Shown piece after piece: positions 50,401 through 61,228 of a stretch of DNA of 64,000 nt. The notes beneath the pieces were generated by a model. That model was not told the origin of the DNA. It did not search any database and saw only the letters and a list, made by a program, of their open reading frames with translations. Origin of the DNA: Athripsodes cinereus (lineage: Eukaryota; Arthropoda; Insecta; Trichoptera; Leptoceridae); contig OX388312.1 in the NCBI GenBank assembly GCA_947579605.1, positions 27,241,313 through 27,305,312 of the forward strand, written 5' to 3'. The stretch's first letter is position 1, and each line of letters begins with the position of its first letter. Position numbers and translations under genes: made by a program.

Positions 50401-53173
50401 GAGGCTACGTATAAAGCAATAACTTACTATTCCATTAATTTAGCTATCACGGTAAATTATTGGATTTTATTAAAAAAAGTCAATATAACGTATCGATTTT
50501 ACACGCACTTCAATACAAATAGTACGCGCTTTTGATAAAAACTCTAAAACTTACAAAAATTGTATATTTGCTGCGTATATTTTTGTAAATCATTCTCTTT
50601 GCAACGAAATGTTTGGCGGCAAATTCAAACTAGTTTTTGATGATTTCAATATTTTCTTCATAGATTCTATGGGCATGCTGTGCTTTTTTGCATGTATGGC
50701 AGGCACGCGACTGATCTGTAGGTATAATGTTATACTGATGTATTGTAAATATGAGACATACCTTTCTCACATTATGGTATGCGGATACTCATGTTTTCTC
50801 TTTTGACATAATTTAAGAACAATTAAATTGATCTTGAAATAGTCAATAAGATTTGTCTTAAAAATAGTTGTATTGAAATGTGAAACGAGTAAATAAAATA
50901 GCTTTTTATTTTTCATTCAAAAAAGTTAAAAAAAAATATTAATCATTTCCTAGTTAATTACTAAGTAATCATAGAATGGTTTACTAATAGATCATTTTTG
51001 TTTATACCATTACAGCATTTCTCACAAATTGGAAAATGAACATGCAGGATTTCCTCTCCGTATCAATAAAATTCAAGACATTCCAGTTGGGAGGCATACC
51101 TCATCGCTGAGTTGAAGATGTTAAACGTGATGTTTTATGAAAACATGCCTTTTACAGGACATTGAAAAATAACAGAGAAGATTGAGAGACATTATCTTTA
51201 CCGGGAACTCTTCAGAATGTGGTTTTTAAAATTGCTTTTGTCAAAACGTTATCGTCAACATTGCCTTTGAGGCTTATTTTTAGGAAACTGTAAATAAATT
51301 TATTCTTCAATGTTCTTCCAATAGATAGTCCCTTGTCACACATTATTCCCGATAGGTACTCTTATATAAGTGTATCGCTATCATAAAATAACTGTAATAG
51401 GACTTTTTCAGGTAATCATAAACTTATTTGGAGAAAGACAATATATTTCTTTTTGGCCACTTATCATTGGATTTTTTGATCCCCGAGATAAAATCAATCA
51501 ACATAGATAATTATTCACATACCTACATTAAAATCTACATCATAAAATTAAAAAATGTTTTATGTATTTCACTGATTTTGTTTTCACTAAATGAGTAAAA
51601 CTCCATTATTAAATTTAAAAAATTTATAAGTAAATAAGGGTTATAGGCCCATATTCATACTGCCAAAACATATGTAACTGGTGAATTAAGAAATTTAAAA
51701 CTCTAAAGTATTTTTTACTTATAATTTTTTTTAATTTTATGTATTTTTTTATATTTTATAGTACGTTAGTTTTAACATCAATCATGATAAACTGTCATAA
51801 TAATATTATCACTTATACAATTTAATCCACAGAGGGTAAGTTTAACACCAAATTACGATATCTTCCAACTAACTATAAGTATTATTATGTGTCTTCCAAC
51901 TTCTTTCTGAAAATATTTTGATTGTGTATACCGACATATAATATTATACTCGTATATTTCAATTACTTAAATATTCTAGATCTAGGAATTCCCAACATTG
52001 TGTTATCAAATTAGCATTTCTAGGGTTTTGTATCTGGACTTAGACACAGCACAGCGGGAAGCATTCGGACTATAAGCCATTCATAAAGAATGCGAGGGTT
52101 ACATGGATTCGACCTCAATTAATACTAAGTAGTATTTTATTATATACCTACGTAGCTGATTGTTTAAACCATTATATTGTTGTAGATGTATATCTAAGTC
52201 GAAATAAGAACATAAAAGATTAATGACAATTTATACCGAGAATTAAAAGTTGCGGTTTATAAGCTTTTGAAAATGGCAATAAATATCCTGGTAGCACTTT
52301 ATCAGAAACCACGTTATCTTAAATAATAATTTATAACACACCTTGCATCCTTTCAAAAGTTATTTGACTCATGAAAGTTTTTCGTTATTTTCAAAATTTT
52401 AGAATGATTGTTTTCCTTCAATATGGAATTTGATTTTTTTTTATGATAAGACGAGATTGTGGATAAAGAAATGGATAACAATGCATTATTTTTAATATAA
52501 AAATGAAAAATTGTTGTTTTAATAAAGAATTCATGTGTTTTTTTTTATTATTTATAAATAAATTCCTTCACTTAACGCATTATTAATTTTTTATCAAACT
52601 AGGGCTTGGACATTTTTACATATTACGCTCTACATAAATATGTACATATAAAAAATGATGTACATATTAATAACTCATTGTTATAGTTACAGACACGACA
52701 AAAAATATGTACCTTATCAGACGAAAGAATAAAAAGAAAATAAGATAACAATGCATCAACTTAATTATAATTTAGGTATTTTTTTAGTAACAAATAAATT
52801 AGACAGTAAAAAAGATATTTATTTTTTTCATCAGAAGCACAAACAGAAAGTTGACATTAAACCTCCAATTAAGTATTTCTACAGCGTATACATTAGTTAA
52901 ACATTAATGTTAACAATAGAATAAGAAAAAAACATTGATCAAAGAAAAACAGTGTGCATTCACCCAATATAAACTGGACCCACACAAAACAAGCACCTAT
53001 CACTTTTTGATTATTGTAAATATCACGTAATATAATGTAATAAGACAACTTTTTTTACAAAAATCCGTTTATAGAAATCATAAATATACATTACCATATA
53101 GGTGATGATGTGAAGGATGCAGTCGCCTTGCTGTGAGCCACAATCTACCTGACGTGTCTGTTCCAATCTGCAT
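47155..53173 (-). CDS. Ets21C: Ets21C-like ETS-domain transcription factor (3 coding exons)
   Basis: Exons 53173-53095, 47980-47743 and 47446-47155 (minus strand) join into 203 codons (202 aa). An in-frame stop lies upstream of the ATG at 53173, and all phases match (G|AT at the first junction, CG|A at the second). Residues about 47-129 are a complete ETS winged-helix domain ([60 protein letters not shown]). R103 and R106 are in the recognition helix that contacts GGAA. The DPYQ just before, and [11 protein letters not shown] just after the domain, match Ets21C. The C-terminus is proline-rich. In Drosophila Ets21C acts downstream of JNK in stress and regeneration. Longer isoforms with other 5' exons are likely. 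Confidence 0.85.
47447..47742 (-). other. ETS gene, short intron
   Basis: 296-bp GT-AG intron that splits the recognition helix at the arginine codon of ALR. Confidence 0.8.
47743..47980 (-). CDS. Ets21C: ETS gene, middle exon with most of the ETS domain
   Basis: Encodes [56 protein letters not shown] and [16 protein letters not shown]. Acceptor TTTGTTACAG, donor CG before GTAAGG. Confidence 0.93.
47981..49829. other. First intron of the ETS gene, right part
   Basis: AT-rich. 49660-49790 has two short copies of GGCGGGACTAGGCTTTTCA-type sequence (also near 60927), likely a small repeat. The plus-strand frame at 48385-48660 has no domain. Confidence 0.4.
49830..49970 (+). repeat. Dispersed repeat R1, partial
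   Basis: GATATCCAGAATGGTTGACAT, ACCCCTTTGCTGAATTT, AAAGACACTTAAAAACTTTA, GTGGGAGATCTATTGTT. Confidence 0.5.
49971..51004. other. First intron of the ETS gene, middle part
   Basis: No element delimited. The frame at 50609-50806 on the plus strand is unsupported. Confidence 0.35.
51005..51235 (+). repeat. Dispersed repeat R1, reference copy
   Basis: One of the most complete copies: ATACCATTACAGCATTTCTC, AACATGCAGGATTTCCTCTC, AAGACATTCCAGTTGGGAGG, CATACCTCATCGCTGAGTTG, ATGCCTTTTACAGGACATTG, ATCTTTACCGGGAACTCT. The unit is about 230-270 bp, with no terminal inverted repeats, coding frame or tRNA-like head seen. It is found in both orientations across the window. Confidence 0.75.
51236..53094. 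other. First intron of the ETS gene, left part
   Basis: Very AT-rich. No supported feature. Confidence 0.4.
53095..53173 (-). CDS. Ets21C: ETS gene, first coding exon of the short isoform
   Basis: ATG CAG ... encodes [20 protein letters not shown] and SHHHLY and stops at the donor G before GTAATG in phase 1, exactly what the next exon needs to give Asp. TAA lies in frame 18 bases upstream. The match of phase, donor and open frame supports it; transcript evidence is lacking. Confidence 0.65.
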
Positions 53174-53779
53174 TGTCCTAATTTTATTTTATTTTATCTT
53201 TTATGTATCAAACTCTTTATAAAAGATACAATATTGACACTAAAGTAATGACTGATTATCAAAAAATTGTTTATCAATTCATAAAGGTATATTCCTTTTT
53301 TGCAATGTTAAAAAATATAACTTGGTTGATTAATTTAAAACAACTGAAATTGTTTTGCACTAAACTCAAACATACGATGCTGCAACTTTTCATTAAACTT
53401 CGTAAATAAATAAATAATAGTTTTTAGAGCTATGGAGCTTCCCAAATAGTAATAAACACACAAATAATTTATACTATGAGTTATATGAACTATTTTTTAT
53501 TTATATTTGGTACCATCAATGATGTGATTGCGTTAAATTTTATGATAAAAATGGTACGTGTACTTTTGTCCAATATTAAAATTAATAGCAACCTAGGTTA
53601 ATTAATTGTATTCTTAAGTTTAACAGGGATTGAATTTATTTTGATATCACTTTTTTTTTTAATCAAAATGAAATTCGTTAGTATATTAGTGAAATTTAAT
53701 TCCTTTGTTTTTTTGTTGTGTTCGAATAATTTGAAGAGTAATTAAGGTATTGTGCTATATAAAAGTTATTAAGGTCGGA
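53174..53779 (-). other. Upstream region of the ETS first exon
   Basis: AT-rich. The 5' untranslated region and core promoter of the short isoform should lie here. No TATA box or initiator stands out. Confidence 0.35.
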
Positions 53780-53935
53780 AACGGAAAACTTTCACCGCGG
53801 CGGGAACGTTTCCGGTTCACGGGGCGATACGTTGTGAAGGTGACGGAAGTTCCGGTGTAGAGGAATGTCCGGTCCCGCCTCTATCATCCCCCGCGCGTAC
53901 CCTTTCATTCACTAGACGCACCCTAAAACCGATAT
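53780..53935 (-). promoter_or_regulatory. CpG-rich block upstream of the ETS exon: promoter or 5' exon
   Basis: GC-rich with many CpGs in an AT-rich setting. It contains three or more ETS-type cores (TTTCCGGTT, AGTTCCGGTG, GTCCGG). A pyrimidine-rich stretch ending TTTTAG at its minus-strand start could be a splice acceptor, and the minus-strand frame RVRAGDDRGGTGHSSTPELP is open, so it could also be an upstream coding exon of a longer isoform. No donor in phase with the next exon was found, so promoter is slightly preferred. Confidence 0.35.
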
Positions 53936-54276
53936 AGGAGATACTGAGAAATGTTTCAATCGAGATTTTCGGAAAAATAATGAAAATAACTTCTGTTTGT
54001 AACATTCTGACACCAGATGTCCACTGTATCATTTTTTACAGGTGGGATTGAGAATGGATTCGATGTGTTATCATATTGGTCATCGAATACAGGAAAATGT
54101 TTGTCAATAATTTGAGTTTAAAGAAAATGAAATAAACAATAACCCTATTAAGCAAAAAATATATTTCACTCAATCCAAGGTATTGAAAATTCATAATAAT
54201 CAAATTGGTTGAAGTTTTCACAAAACAAGCGATTAATGCATGATGATTGGTGCAATATTATAAATTTATTTGATTT

Positions 54277-54316
54277 CGATATAACATAACATAACATAAC
54301 ATAACATAACATAACA
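54277..54316. repeat. (ATAAC)n microsatellite
   Basis: Eight ATAAC units that form the 3' tail of the adjoining reverse SINE S2. The S2 copy at 26350 has a short ATAAC tail too. Confidence 0.9.
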
Positions 54317-54470
54317 TGTATAGACAATTCACACAGACCGAGCTAGTCCCAAACTAAGATGTGAATCTTGTATTATGGGTACTAACGCGACGATACACAT
54401 ATATACAATGCACTACACACATATACATGTAACACCCAGACCCAGGACAATCTGAAAAATGGGCAAACTT
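54317..54470 (-). mobile_element. SINE family S2, 5'-truncated
   Basis: GTATAGACAATTCACACAGA, CGAGCTAGTCCCAAACTAAG, GCGACGATACACATATATAC, AACACCCAGACCCAGGACAA. The tRNA-like head is missing. Confidence 0.85.
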
Positions 54471-55500
54471 TTTTTATTGATTATATTGTTTGGTTTTTGT
54501 AATCCTCATCATTAAAAGCTCAAATCAAATTAAGTTACTGCACCGTGAAAGCCTGAACAATTAATTATATTAATGAATTTAGATTAATTTAATTCATTCA
54601 AATATCAAGCCTGTTGGAAAATTTAAGAAAAAATCAACAAACAGAATTCAAACATCGGTTCTTCAGATTCACTTTTAAGGCAACCACTAAGTTACAAAAT
54701 ATTATACAATAGAAATATTAAAAGATGTTCATACTGATAATACAAGGGGTGACTTTTCATGACCAACATCTCTAGAAAGTAGACGTAGGTATAAATTGTT
54801 CTATGGAGGGGATGAATTGGTACATTTTTGGAACCGCCCCTTGCTTAAATACTTGTATTTCTAGCAACAAAACATTTATATTCTTTTTAGTGGTAGATTT
54901 AGGCTTCATTTAGATGTTATATTTCAAGCAGTGATTTATTTATAAGTTTTAATTATTGTCAACTCCTACAAACATAGGTCAACATATTAAGAATTTCTAA
55001 GATTATATATTTTGGATATGGTCTGACAAATTTGTATCATACTAACGTTATTAGTGCATATAAATATGAATTCTAATAATAAATGCATTATTTTTTTAAT
55101 TAATTTTAAAAATAATTAGGTATTAATTTTGTGACATTTTTATGTATTATTTTGTGTTTAATCGAGAATAAATATTCAAATTCTGTGTTTAAGAGAAAAA
55201 AATTGAAGAATAGAGAAGAAAAACTAATTAATAAAAAATCAATTTACAAATAATATTATCTAAAATGTACATTTACACACATGTTAAAATACATTTTATT
55301 AAATAAATTAAATTTATTAGTACAAGTATATTTTTTATGTTTTCTTTCAAAATAACTTACTCTAATAAAATTATGTGCAGTAAAAAATAAAAATAAAATG
55401 AATAAAAAAAAATGATCAATATATTTATTTCACGTGTTATATTCATCGGCAATAAAGTATCATTTTGTTGCGATATAGAGTTTGATTATAATCAGGAGTA
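54471..55500. other. Unassigned sequence
   Basis: AT-rich with no recognised gene or repeat. Confidence 0.4.
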
Positions 55501-55504
55501 TAAA

Positions 55505-55600
55505 AACACTAATCTATCTATTCTCTAAACTCCGACATTCCGTTCTCTCTGCCTACTCCGTTGTGACATGGCCTCAGGTCTTTGAGGTGTACGAGACAGA
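55505..55600 (+). mobile_element. LINE tail fragment
   Basis: TTCCGTTCTCTCTGCCTACTC, then GTGACATGGCCTCAGG, the nucleotide tail seen after the LINE ORF2 ends at 36440 and 37940. Confidence 0.45.
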
Positions 55601-55804
55601 AATATTTCAATCATTTTTTTAAATCAGATTGTGTGATTGCAAGTCATGTGGTGTTATTTTAATTAAAATAAAAGTAGATCGACAACTTTGTTCGAACTTA
55701 GAACATTTCATTTCAAAGTTCAGCGGCATTTCATCGTGAGATAATTGACACCATTCACGTAAATTAATATATATATAATTTACTTGTATAATAAAATAAA
55801 TGGT

Positions 55805-55925
55805 TTCTTTCCTATTGAAGTGGTTGATAGTCTGATGGTAGAGTTTCAAACTTTCGATCGGTGGGTTCAAGGTGCAAATCTTCCCACGGCAGACTTGATA
55901 CACCTTCACGACAGAATCATATTGC
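55805..55925 (+). mobile_element. tRNA-like SINE piece, family S3
   Basis: AGTGGTTGATAGTCTGATGG (A-box-like), then GTGGGTTCAAGGTGC (B box), CCCACGGCAGACTTGATAC. Not a tRNA gene, because the ends do not pair. Confidence 0.5.
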
Positions 55926-56509
55926 TTATACTGTAAGAGTTTTATAGTGTATTTTAGTAAATTGCAAACTCAGATTTTTATTTTTGATGTGGTAGGATCG
56001 GAGATGCCAACACTGGCATAGTGGTATTAGACTAGAGAGAGTTGAAATACAAATAAATTGTCACCTAAACGGATAAATTGGAGTCCTTGGACTCCTGAAA
56101 TATCCGACAAATAGTTATTTCAACAATTTTATTTTTGATAATAAAAATTACAGTAGGTGAGGTATTTTTACACTACGATATTTTCAAAATATTGTGTTGT
56201 TTTTCTTTGCACATTAAGGGTATAGTTTCCAGAGTATATTTGTGCATAGGAGGGGGGAGGGGTTAATAGATGATAATATCCACCGGTGGATTATCTGAAG
56301 AGTCAATAACATGGAAATGTCCTGGCAGGGGGTTAATACGGGGCTATTTATTGCGAGGTGATCGCTGAATAGAACTAGTGTTCTAAAACTTCTCCAAACG
56401 AGCATTTATATTTTTTATTTTTCTTCTATAATAAGTGTAACAGTAACCAACGAGTGACATATTCAGAAAAACACATTTCTAAAATTCAAAATATGTGATT
56501 AAAAAAGTA
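55926..56509. other. Unassigned sequence
   Basis: Includes a small palindrome ATCCACCGGTGGAT near 56278. No gene supported. Confidence 0.4.
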
Positions 56510-56760
56510 GATTCTCCGGTAAAGAATAGATTTCCCACTCTTTTATGTTATCTTTCGATTATCCTTTAAAACGCAGACATTCGGAAAACATCACGTTTTA
56601 AGACATTTAACATCATCAGTATAGCGCTGAAGTTTGCCATCCATCCTGAATTTCATTTTTTTGTTGCCACGGAGATAGCAGCTTGCATGTTTGTTACATT
56701 CAACTGGTATTCGGGCTACTCTGCTTGTGGGATAAGTCGTGATGATATAGTAAGAGTAGT
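56510..56760 (-). repeat. Dispersed repeat R1
   Basis: TCCGGTAAAGAATAGATTTC, CGCAGACATTCGGAAAACAT, CAGTATAGCGCTGAAGTTTG, CCATCCATCCTGAATTTC, GTTGCCACGGAGATAGCAG, CTTGTGGGATAAGTCGTGAT. Confidence 0.7.
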
Positions 56761-56949
56761 AGTAGATGAATTAGTGAATAATTTTATTTATGTGAATACG
56801 TTAAAATAAGATATGCAAGTGAAGGATAAATTTACCTAGGTTTCGTAATCCAATAACTGACATAAGGAGATTTCTCCAATATGGGAAAAATCTTTAATTT
56901 ATTATTTCTAGTGCATTAATATTATAACATGCATTTAAGGAGAGGTTAT

Positions 56950-57160
56950 ACATACTCTGAACAAAACCATGGTAATTAAAATATGCATTTATGTCAACAT
57001 GTCCAAACCATCGTAACTTGTTTACACGCATTCTATCCACAACACTCTTCTCACATCCCCTCATTCTCTTGATATCCTCATTCTTCTCTCTATCTCGCAA
57101 CGTTTTACCAACCATTTTTCTCAGTGAATGCATCTCCACAGCATAATATAAAAATACCAA
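56950..57160 (-). mobile_element. LINE ORF2 C-terminal fragment
   Basis: Minus frame: LRDREKNEDIKRMRGCEKSV, VDRMRVNKLRWFGHV. This fits the RT tail pattern (R-x-x-x-L-R-W-x-G-H-x), after which the frame runs into unrelated sequence. Confidence 0.6.
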
Positions 57161-57519
57161 ACTTGCAAAACTACGATTTCGAAATAAAAGACATTTCTGC
57201 TTGTCAATTTATGGAACTGAAGAGTCGATATTATCATCGAATCGCTATAGAAAGTTTGACTTACCTATACAAGTATACACCACTACGTATATAATATGTA
57301 ATGTAGGTACATAATATTATACTGCAAACTGTATGTATGTATGTATATATGTATGTATGAGGTCGATAGGGGAGGTGAGGGTAAAAGTCATCACATGAAA
57401 TATTCATGAGAGAGATCAGCCGAGATTTAATTAGGAAACAGTTTATTATGTAGGCGGAATGTACTCGTCTGAATCTCTAATAGATGCTTAGAATTTTTAT
57501 TAAATAATAATAACAATCT
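57161..57519. other. Unassigned sequence
   Basis: Contains a short (GTAT)n run at 57330-57357. Confidence 0.4.
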
Positions 57520-57527
57520 ATCTATCT

Positions 57528-57785
57528 AACTATACCATCACAGCGTCTTATGGCCGGTTTCAATAATCTATCTATCCGCTACTGTCGATTGAAATCTATT
57601 GTGTTCTATATTTATACATTTCAATCGACAGTCACGGATAGATAGGTTATTGAAACCGGCCATTACAGAAGTGGGGTAAACAGTAGATAAACAACATGTA
57701 ATGAACATGCAAAATATAACATTCAAGATGTGTGGCATACATCATCGCTAAATTGAAGATATTAAATTTATTACTATATAGTTAT
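57528..57785 (+). repeat. Dispersed repeat R1 carrying a nested MITE
   Basis: ACTATACCATCACAGCGTC is followed after the MITE by ACAGAAGTGGGGTAAACAG, AATGAACATGCAAAATATAA, AAGATGTGTGGCATACATCA, TCGCTAAATTGAAGATAT. Joining the two sides of the MITE restores R1. Confidence 0.75.
57551..57662. mobile_element. Tourist-like palindromic MITE, 112 bp (family M9)
   Basis: TGGCCGGTTTCAATAATCTA against TAGGTTATTGAAACCGGCCA. The target duplication TTA is on both sides (57548-57550, 57663-57665), as expected for the PIF/Harbinger superfamily. Confidence 0.85.
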
Positions 57786-57789
57786 ACTC

Positions 57790-57985
57790 CGTAGAGCCCC
57801 AGTAACGAATAGATCTCTCACTCCTTTCTGTAAGTTTTCGAGTGTCCTGTAAAAGGCGGGCGTTCATAAAACCTCACGAAAAATACAATTTACATCTCAA
57901 TTCAGCAATTAGGCATTATGTAATAAGTCTACTGGCTGCCCCACTTGTGGGATATGCTGTGATGGTATAGATAGATTATTTTCCT
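57790..57985 (-). repeat. Dispersed repeat R1, facing the previous copy
   Basis: AACGAATAGATCTCTCACTC, TTTTCGAGTGTCCTGTAAAA, CATCTCAATTCAGCAATTAG, CTTGTGGGATATGCTGTGAT. It sits tail to tail with the copy at 57528, giving an inverted pair. Confidence 0.7.
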
Positions 57986-58045
57986 TTTATTTTGGGATCG
58001 ATCTATTTGTTAACTACTATCACAGAATCTTTCAATTATCGTCCC

Positions 58046-58426
58046 TCTTCTGACTAACTGTCGTATCTGACATTTTTGGCGAAATCGAGTTGTGATCACC
58101 AATGTGTATTTATATGTGCCCTGCATGTTCTCACTGAAGATCACACCTGTAACTGTTACCGTTATCCTGGAAAAACTTTCTCATTTATTGTCGTATTTAC
58201 GAATTACTCTAAATAAAATATGTTGTATCTACTAATTCCTCCAAATTTCATCACAAAAATGATTCTGAGATATATAAGAATAGGTACAAATAAAAAAATG
58301 TAATATATCTATTTACACTGTATCATATTCATATAACTAGGAGATACGAAAATATGCACGGCAAAACACTAAAAACGCTCTCTTGAACAATTCACATTTA
58401 GGCAGATACGACTGTTAGTCAGAAGA
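58046..58426. mobile_element. MITE family M6, copy 2
   Basis: Ends TCTTCTGACTAACTGTCGTA and GATACGACTGTTAGTCAGAA. Matches 18922-19284 along its whole length, with an extra ten or so bases near 58330. Confidence 0.8.
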
Positions 58427-58439
58427 GGGACGTTATGGG

Positions 58440-58565
58440 ACAGCTAGTACGCCAACTACATGTAACGAACTTGGAGGTATTTTCTCCTTGCAACTTGAAA
58501 TCAACACAATCAAAATGGATGGCATTTCTCATCGCTGCGTTGTAGATGTTCAATTTCATATACGT
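58440..58565 (+). repeat. Dispersed repeat R1, partial
   Basis: GTACGCCAACTACATGTAAC, TTTTCTCCTTGCAACTTGAA, AAAATGGATGGCATTTCTCA, TCGCTGCGTTGTAGATG. Confidence 0.5.
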
Positions 58566-59190
58566 ACCTAATTATTATTATTATTATTATTTGCTCGCTA
58601 ATAAATGATGAACTTGAAACAACCAAATAGAAGCCATTTTTATTGACCTGAAATTATTATTGTAAAATACATCAAATAATAAACAACCAGTAGGACGTAC
58701 TAAAAATATATGATGTGTCATTCGAAATAATCATAATATAACAATATTATACAGAACATCCTCTTCACAGTATAATAATATTTGAGTCGGACACCATTCG
58801 ACTACATTTTTTTCGTGTATTCATACACGATGAGCAGTCCTACCCCTCCCTCTCTCCTTCCGCAGCATGTGTCGCTTTGCATTTCGCTCACAGATAAGTA
58901 ATAACGTTATTAGGTACCTAACTAATCTGTTTTTTTTTTCTTGTATGATATTATTAAGATGTATTTTAGTTTCTATTTATATGTTTGTATTATTTATTTA
59001 TAGTGGGTCAATTGGAAGATATATCGCACCTCTACGATTAAGTCACCCATAGTGCATTTTTTTTTAGTATATAACATGTTGCAATTCTTTTGCTGCTTAT
59101 TTTTTTATATTTTGTAAAATAAAGTTCACCATTATCTACTTTTGTAAATTCTCAAATATTCTAGCAATTTATACACATTATACGGGTATC
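58566..59190. other. Unassigned sequence with one LINE tail
   Basis: About 59005-59060 has a diverged GTCAATTGGAAGATATATCG LINE tail (plus orientation). The pyrimidine-rich 58840-58870 stretch is unexplained. Confidence 0.4.
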
Positions 59191-59345
59191 TTGGATTAGT
59201 TGGAAGATATCGCGCTTCTGCGATAAACACTCCCATTGCACAAATTTATTTGTCTGGTTTAAATTCCGCAATGTTTGTTTTTTGTGCATTATTTTCTTTT
59301 TTAAATTATTATTATCTTCATTAAACCATACAAAATATCTCAGCG
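59191..59345 (+). mobile_element. LINE 3' tail (GTTGGAAGATATCGC type)
   Basis: GGATTAGTTGGAAGATATCG, TGCGATAAACACTCCCATTG, then AT-rich end. Same family as 8080-8218 and 63278. Confidence 0.55.
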
Positions 59346-61029
59346 CGTCAATTTGTCCTAAGGTTTGTTTCCACTATTTGCGGCATTTTCTACTGTTAGG
59401 AATACCAGTTGACTATTTATAATAAGCATACTATCGTTCACTTTGTGCTATAAAAATCCACAGACAGATAAACAAATCTCTGACGATTAAATTGCTTAGT
59501 ATAAATAGAATATCTAGATTGTTAGATTCTAATCATCAAATCTTATCTCTCAAATGTGAAAAGCGTCTAATGCTTATTGTAAGGTGGGCGGTCCATATTG
59601 AGAGAGGCGTGTTTATAGTAACACCAGCCCATGCTCCCCCCTCTCTCTCAGTCTCTTAACAAGTCCCTCCCACCCAACCTTTTGTATTCCGGGAAGGTTA
59701 CAGTGAGAACATTATTTTGCGGTTAGCGCCTATTAATAAACAGCTTGGAAAATTATGTCAAACAGGGATGTCAAAAATTTTCTAGACTCATAAAGCTTTT
59801 AGAGTCTCGGATTTTCAATCGAAATATCCTGAGTTGGAATTGTCCCGCAACCGACCTACTTCGCCATCACCATAAAGCATATTATTTAATGTGACAATAT
59901 TTGGTTTGTGATTATGAAAATATATGGTGCTAGCTACGATATGATTTATTGAGCATACTCCTGAAATACTATGCTTAAATATAAAATAAATTACTGAAAA
60001 ATATGCATATTGAGATCATTTACAGTATTTCGAATTTCAATTCAGTAAATAAATATAATATTTTTTTTATTCACTAAATATATTGAATAAAGTATTTTTA
60101 AGTGTTGATTTTTATAAATTCCATATAAAAATTAAAAATACGAAATTCGAGCTTTACCAATACATACTTTATGAAAGAAACATGGTAAATCTTTGGTCTT
60201 TTGACAGTTAGGTCTTTGTTAGTTTCAAGTTTTGACAAAAACATTACGTGTCCAAAACTTACATGTGTAAAACTAATAAAGCATTGTTGAAACTTAAATA
60301 CCGTTTTTTTTATTTTTTTATTTATAATCAAAAGATTTATAAAACAAATACATAGGTACCTATCAGCAGCTTAATATAAAAAAAATGTTTTTTTTAAGGG
60401 ACTGGCACATAGAATCATCGCACACTTAAAATCATATATAAATTTACGTTGTAGCTAGAATGAGTTACGAAATTTCGTTAAAAGGCTTTTAAAGTTTTCA
60501 AATGTATTTCTTTCAATAAAATTTACAATATATGACAAGTCAAGTGAAAGATTTAAGACAGATGCAAACAAAATTAACATTTTATCAGAGTAAAATCTAA
60601 AACTGAAATTCCAGCCAAATTTTATTAATAACGACCCTGCAAACGACAAAAAAGAATAATATGGCAACGAACCACGACAACTCAATAAAAATTTACATCG
60701 GCATAGACAAGCTTCAAGAAAATTCATTTTCTCGTTCTCCGAAAAAAAGGTTCATGGGTCATTGTTCTGGCTGCTGCCTCAATTAATAAGAAAATTGTTA
60801 AAGAAATTGACAACCCTGATTGTAATGAATGATACTGGCATATGTCAGAGCGATATATAAATGGAAAAGAATTATGCATGAATTGGTTTAATACCTAAGG
60901 ACTTGTCTTGTTATATTAAATAATCGCAGTGGCGGGTCTAGACTTTTTAAATTAGTCATGCTTTCGAAATTAATATTTTTCTTTTATTCTCAGCTCTTAC
61001 ATACCGATACAATTTTTTTAAGAAAATTA
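59346..61029. other. Unassigned sequence
   Basis: 59585-59715 is less AT-rich and pyrimidine-rich (CTCCCCCCTCTCTCTCAGTC). Short frames at 60098 and 60455 on the minus strand have no domain. Confidence 0.4.
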
Positions 61030-61228
61030 CTTTACCATCACGGGTAGCCAGCAGACCAAATGCATTTCATAAACATGCAAACTGTCCTCTCCGTGCCAAT
61101 ATAAAATCAAGACATTCAGGTTGGGTGGCAAACCTCATCGCTAAATTTAAAGTGTAAAATGTCTTAATTTTTCGAACACGTGCCTTTTACAGGACACTCG
61201 AAAACTTACGGAAATGAGTGCGAGACCA
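61030..61228 (+). repeat. Dispersed repeat R1
   Basis: TACCATCACGGGTAGCCAGC, AACATGCAAACTGTCCTCTC, CGTGCCAATATAAAATCAAG, TCAGGTTGGGTGGCAAACCT, CTTTTACAGGACACTCGAAA, GAGTGCGAGACC. Close to the consensus. Confidence 0.75.
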
